A stretch of 11,130 bases of DNA. Source: JASJBU01 sp965372385 (GTDB taxonomy: Bacteria; Pseudomonadota; Gammaproteobacteria; Chromatiales; Chromatiaceae). The notes beneath the pieces are model-generated. The model did no database searches. It was not told the origin of the DNA and saw only the letters and a program-made list of their open reading frames with translations. The stretch spans positions 1-11,130 of the forward strand of contig CBDVCD010000095.1 of assembly GCA_965372385.1 (NCBI GenBank), written 5' to 3'. Of this stretch, positions 6,115 to 11,130 are shown one piece after another. The translations under genes were made by a program, and so were the position numbers. Numbering within the stretch: position 1 is the stretch's first letter; each line of letters starts with the position of its first letter.

Positions 6115-7713
6115 CTAGGCTGCAAGTTGTTTGAGAATTTTGCTGCCACGCAAATAGTGGATCAGTCCACCCTTGCCATCCCTGGCTAGCACCACACGGC
6201 GCAGGTCGCCGTCTTCGTTCAAACTGGACAGGGCCAATTGGTCAAAAAGGGTTGTGGCGCTTCGCTCAAGCTCGCTGCGCCATTGGGAGAGCAGGGCTTT
6301 CTGTTTCCCCGAATCGACCTGTTTGATAGCCTCCAACTGTCGACGCAACAGGTCATAGAAGGCCGGTTCTGTAGTTGACCAGAAATTGGCGTCAACAAAT
6401 GAGATGTCGCCTTTGGCATCTTTCGGGCGCTTGAACCAGGCTGCTTTCAGGGCGGACTTGAGGGTCTTGAGGGCATCGCTGGCAGCATGCACCATTTTTT
6501 GCGCCCGATTGTGAATGTCGTCGCGCTGCATCTCGTCGTCCAGATTGAAGATGGGCATGGTGGCTTCGTACCAGCAGCGTGCCTTCATGTTGTCCATGTC
6601 ATAGCCGAAGGCCCACAGACGTGGTTCAAAAATGCCCTTGCCCAACCATTCGTTGCGTGTTTTCCACCAGGTACTCACTATGGTGGCGGGCACCTTGTGC
6701 TGTCTGCCGGTTCGCTCGTCTATCACGAGACCGAGCCAGTGACGGTAACCCAGTCCGCCCGGTTGGCCTTTGATAGAGAGGGATTCTTTGTCCGCTTCAA
6801 GGACATAGGGTGTTAAAGGGTGTTCCCAATTTCCGGAATAATTGATGCCGTAATTTTTTGTGTGATAGTGGTTCAGCACCTGTTTTGCCGGTTCCCCATC
6901 TATATCGCAGAATCCGCCCTTGGTATCTTCCCAATCCAGGCGGATACGTCGCGGCATGCACCAGAACATTTGCATCGGATGCACCTGTTCCGGCCAGGTC
7001 TCCATACCTTTCTTCTCGCTGGTGCGGGTCTCGGCCAGCCAAGGGAAGATGGCGCTCATATCGGTCAGTTTCGGATCGCCAGGAAGTTTCGCTACTTCAT
7101 CGCGGGTGAGCACATTCAACCACAGGTGATGCCAAAGCGTGTCATAATCACTTCTTTCCGGTGGCAGCACCAGGGTGGTGAGAGGGCCGCCGCCACGCAG
7201 AGATACACGGTGACCAACCCCACCTGAAGGGGCGTTGATTTGCAACGTGAACAGTGCCATTGCCGCCCACCAGGGCGACATCTTCTCCACGGTGCCTCGT
7301 TTTATGAAATGGTCCTGGTTGTCTCTGAGGGTTTTTCCGCCGGGTGCTTCGATGAGCAGCGCGTCGATCCCTTTTTCCTCACCCTCCGGCAGATTCAGAT
7401 CCTGCATAAAAGCCGGCGTGCCCTTTTTCGAGTCGAGTACAAAGGCTTCCAGATAGGGTTTGAAAGCCTGTTTTAGCTCATCAGATGTGGGTGGGTTCTG
7501 CCACCACTTGAGCCAGGCCTTCCGATCCGCCGGGGTGCAGGCGGTTTGCAGCAGGCCGATCAGAAACTGGTAAAGCGCGCCTTTGAAGTCGGCGCGAGGG
7601 GCTGCGATGCCACAAATTGACTTATCTGAAATCCCGTTGACAGGGATATGACTGATATGCCCATTGTGGGAAGTGGTAGTAAGCCACGATGCCTTAAGCA
7701 GATTTCTTTCCAT
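6115..7713 (-). CDS. casA: Cse1 (CasA, Cas8e), Cascade large subunit
   Basis: The 532-residue large subunit recognises the PAM and recruits Cas3. The segment EAPGGKTLRDNQDHFIKRG at about 122-140 corresponds to the L1 loop region of E. coli Cse1, and it is followed by ALFTLQINAPSGG and HRVSLRGGGPLTTLV, all hallmarks of the family. E. coli CasA is 502 residues. I place the start at the ATG at 7713 because AGGAGG lies 6 bp upstream and the N-terminus MERNLLKASWL suits the family; an in-frame TTG at 7761 lacks such a site. It is the first gene of the Cascade operon, with a predicted promoter at 7828-7856 that carries a target for the mimic guide RNA. Confidence 0.97.
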   Translation of the reverse strand: MERNLLKASWLTTTSHNGHISHIPVNGISDKSICGIAAPRADFKGALYQFLIGLLQTACTPADRKAWLKWWQNPPTSDELKQAFKPYLEAFVLDSKKGTPAFMQDLNLPEGEEKGIDALLIEAPGGKTLRDNQDHFIKRGTVEKMSPWWAAMALFTLQINAPSGGVGHRVSLRGGGPLTTLVLPPERSDYDTLWHHLWLNVLTRDEVAKLPGDPKLTDMSAIFPWLAETRTSEKKGMETWPEQVHPMQMFWCMPRRIRLDWEDTKGGFCDIDGEPAKQVLNHYHTKNYGINYSGNWEHPLTPYVLEADKESLSIKGQPGGLGYRHWLGLVIDERTGRQHKVPATIVSTWWKTRNEWLGKGIFEPRLWAFGYDMDNMKARCWYEATMPIFNLDDEMQRDDIHNRAQKMVHAASDALKTLKSALKAAWFKRPKDAKGDISFVDANFWSTTEPAFYDLLRRQLEAIKQVDSGKQKALLSQWRSELERSATTLFDQLALSSLNEDGDLRRVVLARDGKGGLIHYLRGSKILKQLAA

Positions 7714-7805
7714 TCTTGCCTCCTGTGCGACAATCGAGCTCCAGGGAAAACCAGCGCCCAATCACAACCCGCAAACGAAAGAACAGTTGTTTCACAGAGT
7801 TATCT

Positions 7806-7822
7806 CCAGTATCGGGTACTGG
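7806..7822. promoter_or_regulatory. Inverted repeat at the cse1 transcription start
   Basis: CCAGTA (7806-7811) and TACTGG (7817-7822) form a perfect 6-bp inverted repeat with a 5-bp centre. It covers the predicted transcription start of cse1 (about 7821) and could be a protein operator or a hairpin at the 5' end of the message. No regulator can be named. Confidence 0.35.
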
Positions 7823-7827
7823 GATAT

Positions 7828-7856
7828 AGAATAAGTAATTGACTGACTGATTGCAA
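7828..7856 (-). promoter_or_regulatory. Predicted promoter of the Cascade operon (cse1)
   Basis: On the minus strand TTGCAA (7851-7856, 4 of 6) and TATTCT (7828-7833, 4 of 6) are separated by 17 bp, giving a start near 7821 and a 5' leader of about 108 nt before the cse1 ATG. The -35 is palindromic and appears to be shared with the opposing promoter at 7851-7879. The 17-bp gap and the -35 are covered by the protospacer of the mimic guide RNA, so Cascade bound there would block RNA polymerase. Confidence 0.6.
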
Positions 7857-7867
7857 ATTGAGCAAAT
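7833..7867 (+). promoter_or_regulatory. AAG PAM and protospacer of the mimic guide RNA
   Basis: AAG at 7833-7835 is the canonical I-E PAM, and the 32 bp at 7836-7867 begin TAATTGACTGACTGA. The mimic guide begins TAATTCACTGATTGA: positions 1-5, 7-11 and 13-15 match, and 6 and 12 differ. Over all 32 positions 18 match, and the match is lost beyond position 15. I-E seed pairing requires positions 1-5, 7 and 8, all of which match. Partial pairing of this kind allows Cascade to bind but should not license Cas3 degradation. The site lies between the -10 and -35 of the cse1 promoter. The match is read directly; repression is inferred. Confidence 0.75.
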
Positions 7868-7879
7868 ACCCGTGATAAT
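7851..7879 (+). promoter_or_regulatory. Predicted promoter of the mimic guide RNA
   Basis: On the plus strand TTGCAA (7851-7856) and GATAAT (7874-7879, 5 of 6 to consensus) are 17 bp apart. The start would fall at about A7886, immediately before the first repeat-like stem at 7887. The -35 is the same palindrome used by the opposing cse1 promoter, so the two promoters should compete and both should be covered by Cascade bound at 7836-7867. Weak overlap with an alternative -35 (TTGACT at 7839-7844) has no suitably spaced -10. Confidence 0.6.
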
Positions 7880-7882
7880 CTT

Positions 7883-7910
7883 CGCATCCTCTCATAGAGG
7901 GGATGAACCA
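7883..7910 (+). repeat. Degenerate CRISPR repeat 1 of the mimic RNA
   Basis: The stem is UCCUCUC (7887-7893) with GAGGGGA (7897-7903), loop AUA; all 7 pairs form, one of them U-G. The array repeat stem is UCCCCGC with GCGGGGA, loop of 4 nt. The 3' part UGAACCA differs from the array repeat only in its last base, so Cas6e cleavage would leave a near-normal 5' handle for Cas5e. The first four bases do not match the array repeat and lie at or before the predicted transcription start, so they may not be transcribed. Confidence 0.75.
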
Positions 7911-7942
7911 TAATTCACTGATTGAATTGCATTATTTTCAAA

Positions 7943-7970
7943 TGATTCCCTACTTTGTGGGGATGTTGGA
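7943..7970 (+). repeat. Degenerate CRISPR repeat 2 of the mimic RNA
   Basis: The stem is UCCCUAC (7947-7953) with GUGGGGA (7957-7963), loop UUU; all 7 pairs form, one of them U-G. A changed base pair relative to the array repeat (G-C to A-U) is compensated on both arms. The 3' handle part is lost (UGUUGGA against UGAACCG) and instead forms one arm of a longer hairpin at the cas3 stop. Only the stem is needed to supply the 3' hairpin of a guide, so handle loss here fits a single-spacer unit. Confidence 0.7.
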
Positions 7971-7995
7971 GAGAGGTTAGTTGCCTCTCTCCAAC
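7965..7995. terminator. Strong hairpin across the cas3 stop codon
   Basis: GTTGGAGAGAGG (7965-7976) and CCTCTCTCCAAC (7984-7995) form a perfect 12-bp stem with a 7-nt loop that contains the cas3 TAA. There is no T-run on either side, so it is not a standard intrinsic terminator. It could cap the 3' end of the cas3 message, end or protect the mimic RNA transcribed toward it on the plus strand, or both. It overlaps the handle part of degenerate repeat 2. Confidence 0.5.
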
Positions 7996-10718
7996 TCCAA
8001 ACCTGACTCTGTTATATAAGTTACAAACACAATCCTGTCGTTCTCATCCAGTGCTTCCCCATTCCAACTCTTGTTTTGCTGTTGTAACGGTAGTATCAGG
8101 CTGTATTCATCGAACAGCTTTTCCTTTTCCCGCAGGCCTTGTAATGCCTCTTTCAATTCTGGCTGTTCCTGCTCAGCAACACGAGCGAGTTGGCGGGGCG
8201 AGACTGATACGCTGCTAAGATCCCAACAGTAGCGGCCCTCATCTCTCCATGGTGTTAGCACATTCCCGTTCCAGCGGGCTAGGTAGAGGGGTCTGGTATC
8301 CTCTCCGAGACGGGTTTTCAGATGGGCCTCCTCATTCCATTTGGCGCTGTCGCTATAGCCGGCTTCCAGGATCAATGCGGCATCACGCGCCATGTCCTGA
8401 TCGCTGTACCTTTCGCCTTCGGCTTTCAGGTCGTTGTCGCTCAGGCCGACGGGAATCTCTCCTTCAGGGTCATAGACGTATTCCAGCAGTTCGCGAGCAT
8501 CCTCCGGCATTCGCCAACCACCTCTATTTTGCAGAATCTGAGCAGTGCGCCACAGGATCAGGGTGTGGGAATAGACATGACTGGCGTGGAGGAACTTGTC
8601 CTTGTACCAATTTGCTGCCGGTTCTTCGGTGAAGGGTGGCGCATGGACAATCAGCAGCGGTTTACCGCGCTCATCAGCTTCACCTTCTTGCAACAGATGA
8701 CCCTGTTTATCCCGGCTATGGCGGTGCAGGCGCCCAGCGCGCTGGATGAGTAGATCTACCGGGGCCAGATCGGAGATCATCAGGTCGAAGTCCAAGTCGA
8801 GGGACTGCTCCACAACCTGGGTAGCGATCAGAACCTGGCCATGACGATCCTGTGCGTTGCGGTCCTTGCCAAACAGGGCCAGCATGCGCTGTTCGATTTC
8901 GAGACGGTCACCAAGGGCATAGCGGCTGTGGAACAGGTGTAGATGATCGCGAGCCAGCCAGTCCGTTTCACGGAGTTGTCCCCATGTCTCCCGCACATCC
9001 CCCACGGTGTTACGAATCCAGCACACGCACTGCCCAGCCTCCACGGCGTCTTGGATGGTTTGAGCGATCTCTGCCTTATGGTTTAGGAATTTCACCGCCA
9101 CAGAGCGACGCACTGAATCTCGAGTTTGCAGTTTGCATTCCTCAGGTCTGTTTGCACTGCGGGTGCGGGTGAGCAAAGGGTAGTCTGCGGATTGAACAGT
9201 GGATGGTTCGGAATCGCCTCGCCCCGCCTGGAAGGCATCAACCAGCGCCTGGCGCTGCTGCCTGGTCAGCGTGGCGGAGAGCAGTATCACACTGCCGCCG
9301 AAGGCGGCATGAAACCGGATCAGGTTGTGCATCAGCCGGTTAGTGTAAGCGTCGTAGGCATGCACCTCGTCCAGGATCAGCACCTTGTTCAGCAAGCCGA
9401 GCAGGCGCAGGGACTGGTGACGCACCGCGACTACGCCAAGTAGGGCCTGATCCAGCGTGCCTATGCCCACATCGGCGAGCAATGCCTTCTTGCGGCTATC
9501 GGCAAGCCAGCGATTACACTGGGCGGTGATGATCTGTTGGCCGGGCCGGGACTGCTCTTTTGGTTCGGCATCCAACAAGGTTTGTTGAAACAGGTCGGAC
9601 AGATGCCGGGCGCTGTGGCTGAGGATCAGGCTGGGACTGGCCGCATCCGCATAGAGCATCCGGTAAACCTGGGCCATGCGTTCGTACATAGCATTAGCGG
9701 TGGCCATCGTCGGCAGACCAATATACACACCCCGGCCCTGGTCGGCGGCGATCAGCCGATGCGCCAGCATCAGCGCGGCTTCGGTCTTGCCCGCCCCCGT
9801 CACATCTTCGAGAATGAACAGTTGTGGTTCGTCTACCAATTCGATTTCGGCACAGGTACGTTGCAACGGAGTGGCCTGTTCAATATAGGGAAAAAGCACA
9901 CCCAGTGGCATGGGTTTATGTGCTGGCGGTGGGATGATGCCGGCCTTCTCAATGACCTTTTCCGCTAAGGGCAGGGCGCAGTCGTTCCAGTATGCTTCCA
10001 ATGGCATGATATCGGAGCAATATTCGAAGACCGTCTCGTCCGACCCCAGCCAGTCGCATAGCACAGCGATGCCGGCCAGCAGCCAACTGGCCTTTTTTTG
10101 CTGCTCAGCCCAACCGGGTTCCTGCATGTGCGCCGCAACCGCGGAAATATCCAGCCCGATGATAGCGCTCCATGTCCGGACGAAATCCAGCGCTGCCTCG
10201 GCGTCACAGGTTGTAAAATGCCTCCGTGCTTCCTCGGGCGTTCCTGGTGGCCAGCCGTGATGACCGAAAACCGGATCCAGCCAGAAATCGAGGACGTCCT
10301 GAACGAAATCATCCACGGATTCAGGTTCATCAGTGAATAGCTTCCGCCGTATCCCCAACCGTCTGTCACGCCAGATTATCCTGCCGAGACTATCGTGGCG
10401 GACACTGTAGTCCTGCCTGACCCCTTGCTCGTCCGGCCAGAATTCTGCTCGGAGGTCTTCACGCAACATCTGGAAACTGCGTGCGAATTTGCCCAGATCG
10501 TGAATTCCGAGCAGGAAAATGCACCACTCGCGCGCTTCCGGCTTCGCCAAATGCATCATGGCAGCCAGGCGTTCGAACAGTAGAGGATGCCGATCCAGTA
10601 ATACATGCCCAACCGCCGCCACATCCAATGAATGGTATGTCAGCCGGTGATAGGGTTCACCTGCTTCACCCTCTTTACGGGCCTTTCCCCAATAATGAAA
10701 ATAGGATGCATCCGTCAT
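7977..10718 (-). CDS. cas3: Cas3, type I-E HD nuclease-helicase
   Basis: The 913-residue protein (E. coli Cas3 has 888) is recruited by target-bound Cascade to nick and degrade DNA. The N-terminal HD domain shows H29 in YHSLD, H73-D74 in GIHDLGK, the HH pair at 153-154 in FGHHGWPPGTP and D222 in LCDWLGSDE. The SF2 helicase core has TGAGKT at 307-312, DEVH at 450-453, SAT at 481-483, ATQVVEQSLDLD at 632-643 and QRAGRLHRH at 659-667. All key residues are present, so it looks active. The ATG at 10718 has AAGGA 9 bp upstream. It is separated from cse1 by 263 bp with a hairpin at its stop, so cas3 is probably a separate transcription unit with its own promoter near 10754-10762. Confidence 0.98.
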   Translation of the reverse strand: MTDASYFHYWGKARKEGEAGEPYHRLTYHSLDVAAVGHVLLDRHPLLFERLAAMMHLAKPEAREWCIFLLGIHDLGKFARSFQMLREDLRAEFWPDEQGVRQDYSVRHDSLGRIIWRDRRLGIRRKLFTDEPESVDDFVQDVLDFWLDPVFGHHGWPPGTPEEARRHFTTCDAEAALDFVRTWSAIIGLDISAVAAHMQEPGWAEQQKKASWLLAGIAVLCDWLGSDETVFEYCSDIMPLEAYWNDCALPLAEKVIEKAGIIPPPAHKPMPLGVLFPYIEQATPLQRTCAEIELVDEPQLFILEDVTGAGKTEAALMLAHRLIAADQGRGVYIGLPTMATANAMYERMAQVYRMLYADAASPSLILSHSARHLSDLFQQTLLDAEPKEQSRPGQQIITAQCNRWLADSRKKALLADVGIGTLDQALLGVVAVRHQSLRLLGLLNKVLILDEVHAYDAYTNRLMHNLIRFHAAFGGSVILLSATLTRQQRQALVDAFQAGRGDSEPSTVQSADYPLLTRTRSANRPEECKLQTRDSVRRSVAVKFLNHKAEIAQTIQDAVEAGQCVCWIRNTVGDVRETWGQLRETDWLARDHLHLFHSRYALGDRLEIEQRMLALFGKDRNAQDRHGQVLIATQVVEQSLDLDFDLMISDLAPVDLLIQRAGRLHRHSRDKQGHLLQEGEADERGKPLLIVHAPPFTEEPAANWYKDKFLHASHVYSHTLILWRTAQILQNRGGWRMPEDARELLEYVYDPEGEIPVGLSDNDLKAEGERYSDQDMARDAALILEAGYSDSAKWNEEAHLKTRLGEDTRPLYLARWNGNVLTPWRDEGRYCWDLSSVSVSPRQLARVAEQEQPELKEALQGLREKEKLFDEYSLILPLQQQNKSWNGEALDENDRIVFVTYITESGLELERGN

Positions 10719-10753
10719 ACTATGAAATCCTTCTCTAACTTTCTTGAAGATCC

Positions 10754-10762
10754 TTTATACCA
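10754..10762 (-). promoter_or_regulatory. Predicted extended -10 promoter of cas3
   Basis: On the minus strand TGGTATAAA contains TATAAA (5 of 6 to the -10 consensus) preceded by TG one base upstream, the extended -10 pattern. No good -35 lies 16-18 bp upstream, as is common for extended -10 promoters. Transcription would start near 10747, about 29 nt before the cas3 ATG. Confidence 0.5.
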
Positions 10763-10766
10763 CCCC

Positions 10767-10791
10767 CAGAGGCACATTCCGTGAGCCTCTG
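10767..10791. promoter_or_regulatory. Inverted repeat upstream of the cas3 -10
   Basis: CAGAGGC (10767-10773) and GCCTCTG (10785-10791) form a perfect 7-bp inverted repeat with an 11-bp centre, covering the -35 region of the predicted cas3 promoter. The spacing suits a dimeric regulator bound on one face of the helix. No known regulator is recognised. Confidence 0.45.
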
Positions 10792-11130
10792 AATTATTTT
10801 CGGTGCATTTTTCTGATTTTATTGGTCGCCCCCACCCTAACCCTCGGCTTTGGCTTCCTCGGCAACTGCTCCTTGCGTTGCTCTCGACTGCTTGCTCCCG
10901 GCGCAGTTCTACCACCTACTTCCGTGTAGGCGTACCATCTTCATCCCTGGAGGCGTCCTCCGTGGGGGGAGGGAATAGCTTTACATTTCTACCCACTCGA
11001 CCAGGGGAAGAGCCGGTTAGATAAGCCCAGAAGGACCTGCCTTAATAGGGGTGCAACGCCAGCAACCTTGAATCCAATGTCTAACTGCCTTTCTTTGACT
11101 TGGCAATATCCAGGGCACAGATTTAACGAA
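10792..11130. other. Noncoding region upstream of cas3, with small hairpins
   Basis: I find no convincing gene here. The stretch from about 10825 to 10990 carries short inverted repeats, such as GGAGGCGTCCTCC and CCTACTTCCGTGTAGG, and the phrase CCCCCACCCTAACCCTCGG, which resembles dispersed intergenic repeats of Gammaproteobacteria. Base composition is patchy, with G-rich and C-rich runs near 10965. Open frames crossing it (such as the minus-strand frame 10715-10915) lack any recognisable protein pattern. It may be a REP-like or other dispersed element left of a gene outside the window. Confidence 0.4.

Larger units (their letters stand above)
7883..7970 (+). ncRNA. crRNA-like Cas-regulating RNA (CreR/CreA class), predicted
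   Basis: Two degenerate repeats (7883-7910 and 7943-7970) flank a 32-nt spacer (7911-7942), the same spacer length as in the array. Both repeats keep a 7-bp stem with a 3-nt loop and stand on the plus strand, opposite to the array and cas genes. The first ends in AUGAACCA, one base from the array handle AUGAACCG. Cas6e cleavage after G7902 and G7962 would give a 60-nt guide with an 8-nt handle, against 61 nt for a normal crRNA. The spacer matches the cse1 promoter with an AAG PAM and seed pairing. Known CreR and CreA RNAs are crRNA mimics of this design that repress cas or toxin promoters. I read this as an autorepressor of Cascade; a decayed mini-array is the main alternative. Confidence 0.75.

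Noticed and set aside
7714..7761. Upstream TTG start for cse1
   Set aside because: The ATG at 7713 has AGGAGG at ideal spacing and matches the family start; the extension has neither.
7883..7970. Simple decayed mini-CRISPR array as the explanation of the repeat-like hairpins
   Set aside because: Random decay does not account for intact 7-bp stems with changed bases, the exact 32-nt spacing, a promoter on that strand, or the seed and PAM match to the adjacent cse1 promoter. It remains the main alternative to test.
7836..7970. A CreTA toxin-antitoxin RNA pair
   Set aside because: The guide matches the cse1 promoter, and I see no separate small toxin transcript whose promoter it would target, so an autoregulatory RNA fits better.
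10715..10915. Minus-strand open frame of 66 codons ending at the cas3 start
   Set aside because: It overlaps the cas3 ATG by ATGA, but its protein has no recognisable features and it spans the predicted cas3 promoter and inverted repeat.
10934..10965. Possible further degenerate CRISPR repeat (TTCATCCC followed by GGAGG)
   Set aside because: The internal hairpin is in the wrong place relative to the handle-like bases and no second unit lies at spacer distance.

Overview
The window holds an almost complete type I-E (Cascade) CRISPR-Cas locus, all on the minus strand. It reads from right to left as cas3, cse1 (casA), cse2 (casB), cas7e (casC), cas5e (casD), cas6e (casE), two small toxin-antitoxin-like gene pairs, cas1, cas2, a leader and a CRISPR array that runs off the left edge. 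The Cas proteins, leader end and repeat resemble those of Gammaproteobacteria such as E. coli (Cas1 and Cas2 align almost without gaps to what I recall of the E. coli proteins). A gammaproteobacterial host is therefore likely, but the genus cannot be named from this sequence. No insertion sequence, rRNA or tRNA was recognised.

Layout. Positions 1-416: seven identical 29-bp repeats with 32-33 bp spacers, transcribed leftward. 417-497: AT-rich leader with an IHF-like site. 498-1689: cas2 and cas1. 1692-2342: a PIN-domain toxin (VapC type) with a ribbon-helix-helix-like antitoxin; the toxin stops 2 bp before cas1. 2343-2515: intergenic, with a candidate operator and a 51-bp remnant of the 3' end of a second cas6e. 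2516-3029: overlapping DUF2442 and DUF4160 genes. 3061-7713: the five Cascade genes, tightly packed. 7714-7976: intergenic between cse1 and cas3, and the most interesting part. 7977-10718: cas3. 10719-11130: cas3 promoter region and noncoding sequence.

The hidden system lies in 7828-7970. On the plus strand, opposite to every cas gene, are two degenerate CRISPR-repeat hairpins. Each has a 7-bp stem and a 3-nt loop, and they are separated by exactly 32 nt. The first keeps an almost intact Cas6e 5' handle (AUGAACCA; the array gives AUGAACCG). The 32-nt 'spacer' matches a site between the -35 and -10 of the cse1 promoter. That site has a canonical AAG PAM on its 5' side. Positions 1-15 match except at 6 and 12, exactly the positions that are flipped out and unpaired in type I-E crRNA-target duplexes; beyond position 15 the match is lost. 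This is what a crRNA mimic should look like if it guides Cascade to bind, but not destroy, its own promoter: a CreR/CreA-class Cas-regulating RNA giving negative feedback on Cascade. The RNA appears to have its own promoter, which shares a palindromic -35 (TTGCAA) with the divergent cse1 promoter, so Cascade bound there should silence both.

How the parts should work together: cas1-cas2 insert spacers at the leader end of the array. Cas6e cuts the array transcript, and probably the mimic RNA, into guides. Cse1, Cse2, Cas7, Cas5 and Cas6e form Cascade, and Cas3 degrades bound targets. When array crRNA is scarce, free Cascade would load more mimic RNA and repress its own operon. The two toxin-antitoxin-like pairs separate the effector genes from the adaptation genes and may stabilise the locus. 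The duplicated cas6e end shows that this junction has been rearranged.
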